From CAYRWR01 sp964537555 (GTDB lineage Bacteria > Spirochaetota > Brevinematia > Brevinematales > CAYRWR01): 64,000 nucleotides of DNA. The translations under genes and the position numbers were made by a program. The notes beneath the pieces are model-generated. The model did no database searches. It saw only the letters and a program-made list of their open reading frames with translations, and was not told where the DNA came from. This document shows, one piece after another, positions 34,837-44,477 of this stretch. The stretch's first letter is position 1; each line of letters begins with the position of its first letter. The stretch covers positions 106,977-170,976 of the forward strand of contig CAZIAD010000003.1 in the NCBI GenBank assembly GCA_964537555.1. Direction: 5' to 3'.

Positions 34837-35247
34837 ATGAAAATCCCCACAAAGCTAAGATATGGCCTTCGTTTTTTGATCAATGTATCCAAACACTATA
34901 ATTCGAAAGAACTGATACCCATATCTCAGGTTTCCAGGGAAGAAGGTATTTCCAATAAATATCTGGAACAGATCATCTCTTCCTTTGTGAGAGCCGGTTT
35001 GATCAAAGGAAACAGAGGAAAAGGAGGAGGATATCAGCTGGTAAAAGACCCGGCTCAGATATCTATCTATGATGTGGCTCTGGCAGTTGGTGAAGATTTT
35101 TCATTTGTAGGATGCGTCAGGGCTGAAGATTACTGTGAAAATCAGAAAAACTGCAGTGCCAATGTCCTGTGGCAGGATGTTTCTGAAAGTGTGATCGAAG
35201 TATTCAAGACCAAGACCCTGGCCGGCATGTCCAGTAAAGACTTTTAG
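34837..35247 (+). CDS. Rrf2-family transcriptional regulator with a Cys cluster
   Basis: 136 residues from the second ATG of an ATGATG pair, which has the better distance to AGGAG and gives the usual MKIPTKLRYGLRFL start. The winged helix carries SREEGISNKYLEQII as recognition helix and KGNRGKGGGYQLVKDP as wing. Three cysteines in the effector region, C-x6-C-x5-C (VGCVRAEDYCENQKNC), are close to the Fe-S ligands of IscR/NsrR, so it probably senses Fe-S, redox or NO state. No isc/suf genes are near; its targets are unknown. Confidence 0.9.
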   Translation: MKIPTKLRYGLRFLINVSKHYNSKELIPISQVSREEGISNKYLEQIISSFVRAGLIKGNRGKGGGYQLVKDPAQISIYDVALAVGEDFSFVGCVRAEDYCENQKNCSANVLWQDVSESVIEVFKTKTLAGMSSKDF

Positions 35248-35261
35248 ACTAACAGAATCCA

Positions 35262-35296
35262 ATATAAAAAGGGCTGCCCTGAGGCAGCCCTTTTCT
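35262..35296. terminator. bidirectional rho-independent terminator
   Basis: The stem AAAAGGGCTGCC / GGCAGCCCTTTT with a 4-nt loop sits between the convergent Rrf2 and adenylate cyclase genes. Confidence 0.9.
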
Positions 35297-35302
35297 CATA
35301 CA

Positions 35303-37636
35303 TTATTTTGATTTCAGGACATACACGCCGTTCCAGTCAGCAGGGGGAGCCTTCTTTTTAAACTTGGCACACCGGGTAGCATAAGTCTGTGACGGGGGAT
35401 CACCAAATTCGCTGGCAATACGGGCAAATTTTTTCTGAGCTGCTTCCCAGTTCCGTTTTTCGTATTCCAGTAGGGCTTCATTGTAACCCTCTATAATATC
35501 CAGGGTCTTCTGATCAGAATGCCCTTTTCGATCGATGAGTTCATAGACACCTATAGGTTCTGACTTACCCACTACCTGCAGTAGGTCCAGCTTTCGCGTC
35601 AGAAAATCATCCTTTACTGCTTCATAGGTCGATCCTGAGATCATGGTATAGCTTCCATAGGCTTTGTTGGCACCTTCCAGGCGGGCTGCCAGATTCACGG
35701 TATCTCCCATCATGGTATAATCCATGCGCTGCTGTGAGCCCATATTTCCCACTACTGCCTGCCCGGTATTCATACCCATCCTGGTCAGGATTACCGGGAA
35801 ATCATGTGTCTTCCAGTGAGCCCGCAGTTCTGTCAGCTTCTTCTGCATGTCTACCGCGGCCCGGCAGCAGCGTACAGCATGATCCTCATGGGGTATAGGC
35901 GCTCCGAAGAAGGCCACTATGGCATCCCCTTCATACTTGTCTACCGTACCTCCATGACTGAGAATGATATCGGTCATAGCAGTCAGGTATTCATTGAGGA
36001 GGTGGACCAGCATATCCGGAGTCATCCCTTCTGAGATACTGGTAAATCCCTGAATATCTGAGAAGTAGGCTGTGATCTCTTTTCTTTCTCCTCCCAGAGT
36101 AGCCAGCTCAGGATTGTCCACCAGCTGCTGTACCACATCTGGTGACAGATATTGCATAAAGGTGGACTTGATCTGGTTTTTCTGCTGATCATAGAGAATA
36201 AACTTGCTGGCGATCAGAGCGATAAAGCTCAGTATGGCTGCAGTGATGATAAATATATAATTCAGGACGATACCGCTGTTCAGAGTAATAGCAAATACCA
36301 CAAACATAGTCAGGAGCAGGCCTGTTGAGATCAGGATCTCCGGGAATGCTGCTTTTATCCTGATGCCTGATAAAAACAGGATAGATACCATTATCAGGAT
36401 AACTATAAAATTCACATACCATTTGGCTGTACTTAAAAAGGCTTTTTGGTAGATGGTGTTGAGCAGGCTGCCATGGGTGATCATCAGGGGTACTATCGGT
36501 TCCAGGGCGGTGGCACCTATATCTGTAGCTGCCGCGGCTGAGAGTCCGATGATGACGATCTTTCCCTGTATATTGGAGATGCTGGTATAGGAATCCTTGA
36601 GAGCTGCTATTGTCTCTTCCATGATCTCCTGTTGTTCTACTGTCAGTTCATTCTCAGCTGCATAGGCCATGTAGCTCTGGGCGGCCTGCTGCAGTCTGCG
36701 ATAACGCAGTATCTCATGAAAAGGTACAGGCTGGCCAAAGGGCAGATCCACCCATTTACCAGGCCAGTTAATAAGCATCTCGTTACTGATATTTATAGGT
36801 ATGGTAAAGCTGTTATTACTGTGATCTACCATTTTCACATATTTACCGGGTACGATCTCGATCTTATCTTTATCTATATCCAGTTCATCGAATAAAATGG
36901 GGAGAGCCAGCTGAGGTACCAGATAATCATTATAGATTTGGAATAAATGGACTTTTCGGACCACACCATCCTGGTCATAATTGACCTCAGTGTTTCCCAT
37001 ACCCTTAGCTCCCAGGAAAAGGGGGAAAACCGGGATTTCCAGAAATTTACTGACCGGCAGATAATTGGTCAGTGACTGGTCTTTGTTTTTTATCAGGTGT
37101 TTTTTAGCTATATAGGAAATACGCTGATAAGGATCATTATCTATATCCGTCCAGGCTTTTTTAGACTCATCCACTCCCCGGATAGGAAGGTAGACATTGG
37201 TAATCCCATCCTCGACCATTGACCGGGCCAGGACCTTATCAGGTTCTATGATGAGCTCATCTACCAGAGCAGACAAAGGCTGATTTCCATAATACTGCAG
37301 GATCTCCGCGTAATTTTCGGTGTTGAGGGCCTGTTCTGAAGGGTCTATAAACTCGATATCAAACAGGATCCGGTCTGCTCCCAGTTCCTTAAGTGTCTCC
37401 AGTCCCTGGGCTACTTTCCAGCGGGGCCAGGGCCACCGGCCTTCCACATCCAGGGATTCATCATTGATAGGAATATAGAGTATCCTATTCCATACCTGGG
37501 GTTTGGGCTTTATGGCGGTAAATATATCATAGAGCTTAAGATCGATCTGCTTACCCGCACTGGATAAGGAAAATAAAAAGGCTAAGAGCAGGCTGGCTAT
37601 GATTATAAGTATTTCCTGTAATCTTTCTTTTTTCAT
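35303..37636 (-). CDS. CHASE2-domain class III adenylate/guanylate cyclase
   Basis: 777 residues. One N-terminal membrane helix (ILIIIASLLLAFLFSL) leads to a long periplasmic CHASE2 sensor (about 30-400), then three membrane helices (about 405-485) and a class III cyclase domain (about 510-690). Catalytic residues are visible in ITAYFSDIQGFTSISEG (metal Asp), DKYEGDAIVAFFGAP (second metal Asp) and DYTMMGDTVNLAARLEG (transition-state Asn/Arg). A TPR-like tail (EALLEYEKRNWEAAQKKFAR) ends the protein. It should make cAMP in the cytoplasm in response to an unknown extracytoplasmic cue. Confidence 0.93.
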   Translation of the reverse strand: MKKERLQEILIIIASLLLAFLFSLSSAGKQIDLKLYDIFTAIKPKPQVWNRILYIPINDESLDVEGRWPWPRWKVAQGLETLKELGADRILFDIEFIDPSEQALNTENYAEILQYYGNQPLSALVDELIIEPDKVLARSMVEDGITNVYLPIRGVDESKKAWTDIDNDPYQRISYIAKKHLIKNKDQSLTNYLPVSKFLEIPVFPLFLGAKGMGNTEVNYDQDGVVRKVHLFQIYNDYLVPQLALPILFDELDIDKDKIEIVPGKYVKMVDHSNNSFTIPINISNEMLINWPGKWVDLPFGQPVPFHEILRYRRLQQAAQSYMAYAAENELTVEQQEIMEETIAALKDSYTSISNIQGKIVIIGLSAAAATDIGATALEPIVPLMITHGSLLNTIYQKAFLSTAKWYVNFIVILIMVSILFLSGIRIKAAFPEILISTGLLLTMFVVFAITLNSGIVLNYIFIITAAILSFIALIASKFILYDQQKNQIKSTFMQYLSPDVVQQLVDNPELATLGGERKEITAYFSDIQGFTSISEGMTPDMLVHLLNEYLTAMTDIILSHGGTVDKYEGDAIVAFFGAPIPHEDHAVRCCRAAVDMQKKLTELRAHWKTHDFPVILTRMGMNTGQAVVGNMGSQQRMDYTMMGDTVNLAARLEGANKAYGSYTMISGSTYEAVKDDFLTRKLDLLQVVGKSEPIGVYELIDRKGHSDQKTLDIIEGYNEALLEYEKRNWEAAQKKFARIASEFGDPPSQTYATRCAKFKKKAPPADWNGVYVLKSK

Positions 37637-37770
37637 TTTTTCTCCCCTTTTATAATACCACTAAAAGAATATATTTAAATACCAAAAAAGGCAAATGTCA
37701 TTAATTGCTTTTTTCCCGAAAAACATATAAAATAAACCTTAGTACTAATTTGTTTGAAACAGAGGTAAAT

Positions 37771-38361
37771 ATGGCAAAAAAGAAGACCCGGGATAAGATC
37801 CTGGACACCACATTGGGCATCGTGGGAAAAGAAGGCCCGGGAAAGATCACCGTACGCCGCATTTCAACCCAGGCTAAAGTCAACGTTGCAGCGATCAATT
37901 ATTATTTTGGTTCAAAAGAACAATTAATAGAAGAAGTGTTTAAAAAACTGGGGGATAAACTGGATGAGCAGTTTGAGATCCTCTATGCTGAAGGTATAGA
38001 GTGTAATCAGAGACTGCGGGATTTTGCTCTGAATATACTGGAATTTATGATACTCTACCCCGGACTGGTAAACTACCTGTTCTTCAGCTCTATCACCAAG
38101 GGCTCTGTGAGACATGTGGTCTTCCAGAATGAGCCCAAACGCCAGGAAAGAGTGAATATGCTGCTCTCAAAATGTACCGGCACCACTGACCCTGTAAAGC
38201 TATCCATGAAGACCAATATCCTGTTTTCAGCTATGATGCATCCCATTGTGTCTTTACAAAACAAGGTCAATGCAGATGTGAGCAAATCTTTTCAGGATCC
38301 GGAGTACCGCAAAGGATACATCAGCCTCCTGGTGGACGGGATTTTAAAATCGGCTCAGTGA
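37771..38361 (+). CDS. TetR-family transcriptional regulator
   Basis: 196 residues from the ATG at 37771 (GAGGT 5 bp upstream); the frame continues further upstream but without a ribosome-binding site. The N-terminal helix-turn-helix region reads TRDKILDTTLGIVGKEG, KITVRRISTQAKVNVAAI and NYYFGSKEQLIEEVF, standard for TetR. The ligand-binding part is unassigned. It is divergent from the cyclase gene (135 bp between), which it may control, and its stop overlaps the end of polA by 7 bp on the other strand. Confidence 0.9.
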   Translation: MAKKKTRDKILDTTLGIVGKEGPGKITVRRISTQAKVNVAAINYYFGSKEQLIEEVFKKLGDKLDEQFEILYAEGIECNQRLRDFALNILEFMILYPGLVNYLFFSSITKGSVRHVVFQNEPKRQERVNMLLSKCTGTTDPVKLSMKTNILFSAMMHPIVSLQNKVNADVSKSFQDPEYRKGYISLLVDGILKSAQ

Positions 38362-41060
38362 GCATCACCCCAGCTTCTACCCTGTCCGGCATCTGCCACC
38401 AGAGGGACTTTTAGCTGAGCTACTGATTCCATGACCCCTATCGCTACAGGCTTAAATGCGTCCATCTCAGTCTCAGGGACTTCAAATACCAGTTCATCAT
38501 GTATCTGCAGCAGTAGTTTTACCCCGGGGTGATCTTTTTTGATCACTTCTGAGATCCTGATCATAGACAGTTTTATAATATCAGCGGCACTACCCTGGAC
38601 TACGGTATTGATGGCATAACGCTGGGGATGAGACAGGTTTTGCAGGCCCTTGATCTCTTTACCCTGGAGTTCCGGGACCGGACGGCGCCTCCCATACATG
38701 GTCCTGATTTCTCCATGTTGACGGGCATATTCCAGAGTTCCGGCCATAAAGTCTCTCATACCGGGAAACTTTTCAAAGTAGCGTTCTATAAAGTCACGGG
38801 CCTCTGCCACAGAGATGCCCAGTTCCGCCGATAGGCTGTAAGGCCCCATGCCGTAACTGATACCATAATTGATGGTCTTGGCGGCTCTTCTCTGGTCAGT
38901 ACCGACCTCTGTGACCGGGATACCATACATCTGGGCGGCGGTATTACTATGGATATCTATTCCGTCTTTAAAAGCCTGGATCATAGAGGGATCCTCACTG
39001 AGATGGGCAAAGAGCCGCAGCTCGATCTGGGAGTAGTCTATGGACAGGAGCTGATAGCCTTCCCGGGCGATAAAAGCCTGGCGTATCTGTCGCCCCAGCT
39101 CATCTTTGATGGGGATATTCTGGAGATTAGGCTCTATGGAGGACAAACGGCCGGTAGCTGCGATAGTCTGCTGGTAGGAAGTATGGACCCGGCCCGTCTT
39201 TTCACTGATCATGAGGGGCAGAGCATCCACATAGGTACTCTTAAGTTTACTGAATGTACGATATTCCAGGAGCAGGGCAGGCAGGGGATGCATCCGGGCC
39301 AGCTTTTGCAATATCGACTCATCGGTGGAGGCCTGTTTGGTCTTTCCTGTCTTCTTAAGTACAGGCAGATTGAGTTCTTCATACAGTATGACTCCCAACT
39401 GTTTGGGAGAATTGATATTAAATTCATGCCCGGCCTGCTCATAGATCTGTCTTTCCAGGGTGGACAATCTTTCTCCCAGGTCGACAGACATAGCCCCCAG
39501 GTAGTCCCGGTCCAGGAGTATACCTTCTCTTTCCATGTCAGCCAGCACCGGTATCAGGGGAGCTTCTATATCCTGCCACACATTGACTACCTTCATACTC
39601 TCCATTTCGGGCCCTATACGATTGGCCAGGCGCAGGGTGATGTCCGCATCTTCTGCTGCATAATCACGTACAGCTGTTATATCTGCATCGAGGAGAGTCT
39701 GGGTCTTGGGGTCGATGACATCCCCGTAATGGATAGTGTCGTAATCCAGATAATCCCGGGCCAGTACATCCATATTATAGGCGCTGCGGGAGGAGTTATT
39801 GAGATAGGCACCGACCATAGTGTCCAGCTCCATACCCTGAAGTGTGATACCCAGGCCCTGCAGTATCTCTATCTCGTACTTCAGATTCTGCCCTACTTTT
39901 TTGATGGCAGGGTCTTCCAGAATAGCCTGCAGCTCCTTCCAGAACTGACCGGGGTCTATATTGCTCTTCACCTCATGCATAAGCGGCACATAAAAGCCCT
40001 CTTTTTCTTTTACGGAAAATGCCACCCCTATCACCTGGGCCAGCAGTGTATCCTTAGACGTGGTCTCAAAATCAAAGGAGACCCGCTTGAGGGACAGAAT
40101 ACGGGCCTTCAGAGCCTCCCAGTCCTCTTTTTGAGTGATCAGGAAGTATTTTCCCCGCAGCTGTTCCTCACGGGGGGCAGGGGCCGCACCAGCGATTTTT
40201 AGTATTTCCTGAGCTATAGTCCCCATCTCGTACTGTTCAAACAGGGCTATTACCTCAGGATTGTACAGGCTATTGATATCCAGGGACTGGGGAGCCACTA
40301 TATCTATGGGGACATCCCTTTTAATAATGGCCAGGGTCTTGGACAGGAATGCATTTTCCTTATTTTCCTGAAGCTTAAGCTGATTCGCTCCTTTTATCTT
40401 TTCCAGGTGTGCGTATACCTCTTCCAGATCAGCATAGTCCTCCAGGAGCTTGACTGCCCCTTTGTCTCCTATGCCTTTGACGCCGGGGATATTATCACTG
40501 CTGTCCCCTACTATGGCCAGATAATCAGGGATCTGCTCAGGATAGACTCCTTTGAGCTCTTTTACCCCGGCCCGGTCCAGGTCCCGCACTTCTGTGACAC
40601 CCTTGATGAGCCCTACCACGCTGACATTGTCCGACACCAGCTGAAACAGGTCTTTGTCCCCGGTCACTATGCGTACATCATACTCATCTTTCCACTTTTC
40701 AGCCAGGGTACCGATGACATCGTCGGCTTCATATCCATCTTTATAATAAAAAGGCATTCCCATCTTTTCGATGATCTCTTTGATGAGGGGTATCTGCTCT
40801 CCCAGTTCAGGGGCGGTCTCGGGGCGATGGGCCTTGTATTCCGGATAGATCTCGGAGCGAAAGGTATGACGGGAAACATCAAAAGTCATGACCAGGGTAA
40901 AAGGGTCGTAATCTTTTATGAGCCGGTTGATCATTTTAAAAAAACCGAATATGGCGGAAGTATTCTTTCCGGTGGAGGTCAGCAGGGGCCGCCGTATAAA
41001 GGAATAATAGGCTCTGAATATCAGCCCCATCCCATCTATGATCAGTACTTTCTTTTTCAT
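38355..41060 (-). CDS. polA: DNA polymerase I
   Basis: 901 residues, full length. The N-terminal 5'-3' exonuclease (about 1-290) has ADDVIGTLAEKW and VTGDKDLFQLV with the metal-binding Asp clusters. The central DEDD 3'-5' proofreading domain retains VSFDFETTSKDTL. The polymerase domain carries LLSIDYSQIELRLFAHLS (motif A Asp), RRAAKTINYGISYGMG (motif B) and LLQIHDELVFEVP (motif C). It functions in Okazaki fragment processing and repair. All three activities appear intact. Confidence 0.97.
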   Translation of the reverse strand: MKKKVLIIDGMGLIFRAYYSFIRRPLLTSTGKNTSAIFGFFKMINRLIKDYDPFTLVMTFDVSRHTFRSEIYPEYKAHRPETAPELGEQIPLIKEIIEKMGMPFYYKDGYEADDVIGTLAEKWKDEYDVRIVTGDKDLFQLVSDNVSVVGLIKGVTEVRDLDRAGVKELKGVYPEQIPDYLAIVGDSSDNIPGVKGIGDKGAVKLLEDYADLEEVYAHLEKIKGANQLKLQENKENAFLSKTLAIIKRDVPIDIVAPQSLDINSLYNPEVIALFEQYEMGTIAQEILKIAGAAPAPREEQLRGKYFLITQKEDWEALKARILSLKRVSFDFETTSKDTLLAQVIGVAFSVKEKEGFYVPLMHEVKSNIDPGQFWKELQAILEDPAIKKVGQNLKYEIEILQGLGITLQGMELDTMVGAYLNNSSRSAYNMDVLARDYLDYDTIHYGDVIDPKTQTLLDADITAVRDYAAEDADITLRLANRIGPEMESMKVVNVWQDIEAPLIPVLADMEREGILLDRDYLGAMSVDLGERLSTLERQIYEQAGHEFNINSPKQLGVILYEELNLPVLKKTGKTKQASTDESILQKLARMHPLPALLLEYRTFSKLKSTYVDALPLMISEKTGRVHTSYQQTIAATGRLSSIEPNLQNIPIKDELGRQIRQAFIAREGYQLLSIDYSQIELRLFAHLSEDPSMIQAFKDGIDIHSNTAAQMYGIPVTEVGTDQRRAAKTINYGISYGMGPYSLSAELGISVAEARDFIERYFEKFPGMRDFMAGTLEYARQHGEIRTMYGRRRPVPELQGKEIKGLQNLSHPQRYAINTVVQGSAADIIKLSMIRISEVIKKDHPGVKLLLQIHDELVFEVPETEMDAFKPVAIGVMESVAQLKVPLVADAGQGRSWGDAH

Positions 41061-41122
41061 GTGTCTCTCCTGAGCTTATTATAAGTAAAGATCAGGAAAA
41101 AGGGGAGTTTTTCCCCTGTCCA

Positions 41123-41155
41123 TAAAAAAAGGCCGCCTGGGGGAGACGGCCTTCA
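41123..41155 (-). terminator. rho-independent terminator after RlpA paralog 1
   Basis: On the minus strand the stem AAGGCCGTC / GGCGGCCTT (one mismatch) is followed by a T7 run, 13 bp after the stop codon of the RlpA gene. Confidence 0.85.
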
Positions 41156-41167
41156 TTGTTTGTATTC

Positions 41168-42601
41168 TTATTTTTCCTGAATTTTCAGCCTGACCACAAT
41201 AGCCGGTATCTTGTAGGACTTGACCTGACGCTGTACCGTCTGAGCCTGGGTCAGAGAGCCGTAATAGCCTATCCGCACCCGGGTGTACTTCTGACCTTTC
41301 ACCACTGCTTCTGTGATAAATACCGGAAAGCCTTTTTTACGTAATTGTTCATAGAGCTTGAGAGCATTGTCTTTTTTACGGAAGGCACCGGCCTGCACTA
41401 CATAACTGTAACCCTGGGCATCCATTTTAAAGGCAGGCTGAGGATGCTCATTTACAGGGACTTTTTCCCCTTCATCTATCACTACTTTGACTTTATTGGT
41501 CTCCTCTTTCTGCACCGGCTCTTTGGTGTTTCCCTGGGGAGCCTTATTGGTCACGGCCGGATTTAGCTTGGGGGCCTCTACGTCCGGAGGAGACTGGATC
41601 TCCTCTACCAGTTCTTTATCTATCTCTTGTTTTTCTACTTTTATCACATTGAGATTAGTCAGAAGAATATCGGGGTTGCCTTTGGGTTCATATTTCTTCC
41701 AGGTATTTATTTCAGGCTCGACCTTAGTCATCTCGGTGATCTCTGTCTCTTCAGGGTCCAGGTCATCTTCCATTACCATCTCAGTCTCTGTATCCTCCAT
41801 GTTCAGATCATTTGCATTTGTTTCAGAGGATGTAAGCTCTACTTCGGGAGTGACTTCGGGAACTGTTGTATTGGTGGCGATGCTCATGTTATTATTAGTA
41901 TTCAGCTGTACTGTATTGCTCATCTCTGCCTGGCCCTTCTCCTCAGCCTGGATATCGGCGGGATCTACGCCCTTGTCTATGAAGCGGTCGTTCTCTTCTT
42001 CCAGACTCTCATCGATCTGGTATTCCTTATCCAGGTCAGTGCTATCCAGGTTCAGGTCTATCACCTTGTCCACCATCTCTCTTTCTACTGTCTTTTCAGT
42101 ATAGGCAATGGAATTAGTACTGTCGGCCTGGACTGTTTTCACTTCGGTGGGTGTGGTGTTTGTGCTGCTCACTGATTTGACCGGTTCTTTTTGAGTACTG
42201 CCCGGAGTGACTGCATTGGTGATCACACCGGTACCCATTTTGAGGACGATGTATTTGATATAGATAGAACCCGAGCCGGTGGACCCCAGGTCCCGCATTG
42301 CTTTTCGGGTAAGATAGAGGATATAGCTGCCCTGATCGGGGCCCCGGTCATTAATAATGACCTGGATCTTTTTATTGGCATCGTTTTCTACATTGACTAC
42401 TTCCAGTACTGTGCCATAGGGCAGAGTCTTATGAGCCGCAGTGAGGGCCTGGGGGTCATACTTTTGCCCCGATGTAGTGGTTTTCCCTATCATACTGTCA
42501 CTGTAGGAGCCGGCCATGCCCCATTCAAACTCAGACACCAGCCCATAGGCCGCTATACTACTGATAAAAAGAAAAAATACCCACGCAATGTGTTTTTTCA
42601 T
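41168..42601 (-). CDS. rlpA: RlpA-like septal lytic transglycosylase with SPOR domain (paralog 1)
   Basis: 477 residues from the ATG at 42601, which follows AAGGAG and yields a signal peptide (MKKHIAWVFFLFISSIAAYG). The double-psi barrel (about 25-120) contains LTAAHKTLPYGT and VIINDRGPDQG, holding the His and Asp important in RlpA. A long acidic, Thr/Asn-rich linker (about 125-385) follows. The C-terminal SPOR domain (YSYVVQAGAFRKKDNALKLY to the end) binds denuded septal peptidoglycan. It should act in the periplasm at division sites. A second copy lies directly upstream. Confidence 0.9.
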   Translation of the reverse strand: MKKHIAWVFFLFISSIAAYGLVSEFEWGMAGSYSDSMIGKTTTSGQKYDPQALTAAHKTLPYGTVLEVVNVENDANKKIQVIINDRGPDQGSYILYLTRKAMRDLGSTGSGSIYIKYIVLKMGTGVITNAVTPGSTQKEPVKSVSSTNTTPTEVKTVQADSTNSIAYTEKTVEREMVDKVIDLNLDSTDLDKEYQIDESLEEENDRFIDKGVDPADIQAEEKGQAEMSNTVQLNTNNNMSIATNTTVPEVTPEVELTSSETNANDLNMEDTETEMVMEDDLDPEETEITEMTKVEPEINTWKKYEPKGNPDILLTNLNVIKVEKQEIDKELVEEIQSPPDVEAPKLNPAVTNKAPQGNTKEPVQKEETNKVKVVIDEGEKVPVNEHPQPAFKMDAQGYSYVVQAGAFRKKDNALKLYEQLRKKGFPVFITEAVVKGQKYTRVRIGYYGSLTQAQTVQRQVKSYKIPAIVVRLKIQEK

Positions 42602-42755
42602 GAGCCTGCTCCTTGATGCAGTATTTCTCATGGTGTTTATTGACTGGCCCAATCTCTGTTCCAGGGATTAATTATTTATCACCATTACTTTCTTAAATAT
42701 AAGCCTTTTTTATCGATTTGTCATCTTTTTCATATGATAGATTGCTGGTATTAGA

Positions 42756-42784
42756 GAAAATGCGGCATTTTCATGCCGCATTTT
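42756..42784 (-). terminator. rho-independent terminator after RlpA paralog 2
   Basis: The stem ATGCGGCA / TGCCGCAT with a 6-nt loop and a T-run on the minus strand lies 20 bp after the stop of the second RlpA gene. Confidence 0.85.
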
Positions 42785-42804
42785 TAGTTTGTTTAAAAGT
42801 CAGC

Positions 42805-44025
42805 TCAATCCTGGAGCCTGGTCTTCACGATGATAGCAGGTAAGTTAAGAGACTGGATCCGGCTCTGTACCGACAGAGCCTGGCTCTGGGAGCCGTAATA
42901 GCCTATTCTGACCCGGATATAGCGCACCCCTTTTACAAAGACTTCGGTTGTAAATACCGGGTACTGCAGCTTGAGCAGGCGGTCATATAGCTTGAGCGCA
43001 TTGGCTTCCTTTTTAAAGGCACCTACCTGCACCGCGTAGCTGTAACCCTGAGAGTCTGCATTATAATCAGGCTGGGTCTTTTTATCCCACTGCATATTAT
43101 CATCAATAGTGACTTTTTTGTTAGTCTTTACGGGATTATCCAGCTTGTCCAGCTCCATCTCATCATCAAAGGGTGTCTCTATCTCAATATCCAGTTCTTT
43201 ATCGATCTCCTTTTTTTCTACCTTGATCACACTGTCATTGGTGAGGAGGAGTTCAGGAGTGACCCGGGTCTCATCCACTACCAGAGCATTATTCTTTTTA
43301 GTCTGAGGGACATCAGTCGTGTCGATCCTGATAGTCTTCTCTATAGTCTTGCTGTCTGTTACCGGCCGGGTATCATCCAGGTCTACGATGTTCTTATCAT
43401 CATTTAGGGTCACAATGGTATCCAGGTCGTTAGCGGGGTCACTGTTTTCATCCTCGGGCTCAGTAGTCACAAATTCTTTTTCCAGCTCATCTTCGTTAAA
43501 GTCCAGATCCAGCTTGTTTTCATCCACTTCCCGTTCTACCGTCTTGTCATTATAGCCGGTAGTATCTTCAGTCTTAGCCACAGTAGTGACCGCTTCATGT
43601 TCCTGTACTTTATTATCGGTATTGACCACAGGTTCCTGGCCTTTCTCTTCGATCTTGCCTGTACCCTCTTTTACGATAGTAAAATGGACAAAAAATGTGC
43701 CCTGGTCCACCTTTCCCAAGCGTTCAGCCGCTGCCTTGGATACATCTATGATCCTACCCCCGGTAAAAGGGCCCCGGTCATTGATGACCACCTGTACTTT
43801 GTTTCCATTTTCGGTACACTCGATATCCACAATAGTACCAAAGGGCAGAGTCTTATGGGCTGCAGTAAGCTTAGTCGGGTCAAATATCTGGCCGGAGGCT
43901 GTGACCTTACCCGCCAGCTCTTCTCCATACCAGGACGCCACCCCGTAAAAGTCCCTGGGGGCCTGGGCAAATGCTGCTCCGCTTAAGATTGTTATGATTA
44001 TCAGAAGAATACTCATTCTCTTCAT
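42805..44025 (-). CDS. rlpA: RlpA-like lytic transglycosylase with SPOR domain (paralog 2)
   Basis: 406 residues. The signal peptide is MKRMSILLIIITILSGAAFA. The double-psi barrel has the canonical GVASWYGEELAGKVTASGQ, LTAAHKTLPFGT and VVINDRGPFTGGRIIDVS, closer to classical RlpA than paralog 1. The acidic linker shares short blocks with paralog 1 (KTVERE, VIKVEK-EIDKEL), and the C-terminal SPOR domain is YSYAVQVGAFKKEANALKLY onward. It likely cleaves septal peptidoglycan. Both copies have their own terminators, so they are separately transcribed duplicates. Confidence 0.92.
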   Translation of the reverse strand: MKRMSILLIIITILSGAAFAQAPRDFYGVASWYGEELAGKVTASGQIFDPTKLTAAHKTLPFGTIVDIECTENGNKVQVVINDRGPFTGGRIIDVSKAAAERLGKVDQGTFFVHFTIVKEGTGKIEEKGQEPVVNTDNKVQEHEAVTTVAKTEDTTGYNDKTVEREVDENKLDLDFNEDELEKEFVTTEPEDENSDPANDLDTIVTLNDDKNIVDLDDTRPVTDSKTIEKTIRIDTTDVPQTKKNNALVVDETRVTPELLLTNDSVIKVEKKEIDKELDIEIETPFDDEMELDKLDNPVKTNKKVTIDDNMQWDKKTQPDYNADSQGYSYAVQVGAFKKEANALKLYDRLLKLQYPVFTTEVFVKGVRYIRVRIGYYGSQSQALSVQSRIQSLNLPAIIVKTRLQD

Positions 44026-44222
44026 GATCCTGCTCCTTTTTAAAAAGTATCTCTCCTATGAAATATCGGCACTGCCGGAATTTACATGAGTAAAGAGCCC
44101 CGGTCTCTCCGGATTTTTTTATCCCCCTTTTATTACGATTTCTCAGGCTTAACGTCACTTTTTTGGTAAATAATAAAGGATATTGGGTATTTTTAACAGG
44201 AGATACATAGCCCACGCCTGTT

Positions 44223-44400
44223 CGATGGGTTCAGTATAAACTCTGTGGGCCGGCTCTCTCCCCCGGGATAGTACTGAGACAGAGGGTGGATTAAAAAGAC
44301 AGCTGACCCCGGTACCCTCACCCCGCCCACCTGGAGCACCATGAGGTTATGCCTGCCCTATCCCTGTACTATTATGCATAGCCTTGACCGAGTGAGGCTG
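44223..44400. other. structured G+C-rich intergenic segment, candidate non-coding RNA
   Basis: The 450 bp between RlpA paralog 2 and the small membrane protein gene contain no convincing frame. Within it several complementary arms can be found: TCAGTA (44231-44236) with TACTGA (44272-44277), GTGGGC (44245-44250) with GCCCAC (44325-44330), GAGGGT (44282-44287) with ACCCTC (44314-44319), and AGGTTATGC (44344-44352) with GCATAGCCT (44376-44384, one wobble). No match to RNase P, tmRNA, SRP or 6S RNA was recognised and no T-tail is seen, so the transcribed strand is unknown. Confidence 0.3.
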
Positions 44401-44429
44401 CCGTAGTGAATATAAATACTGTAGATTTC

Positions 44430-44459
44430 TTGAAGCATCTGAATATGCGATGCTATAAT
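44430..44459 (+). promoter_or_regulatory. promoter of the small membrane protein gene
   Basis: -35 TTGAAG (44430-44435), an 18-bp spacer and a perfect -10 TATAAT (44454-44459) lie 18 bp before the start codon. Confidence 0.6.
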
Positions 44460-44477
44460 GAGCTGAGGAGAGTAAGC

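Noticed and set aside
38949..40202. Long plus-strand frame opposite polA.
   Set aside because: Antisense shadow of polA; composition is low-complexity and there is no ribosome-binding site.
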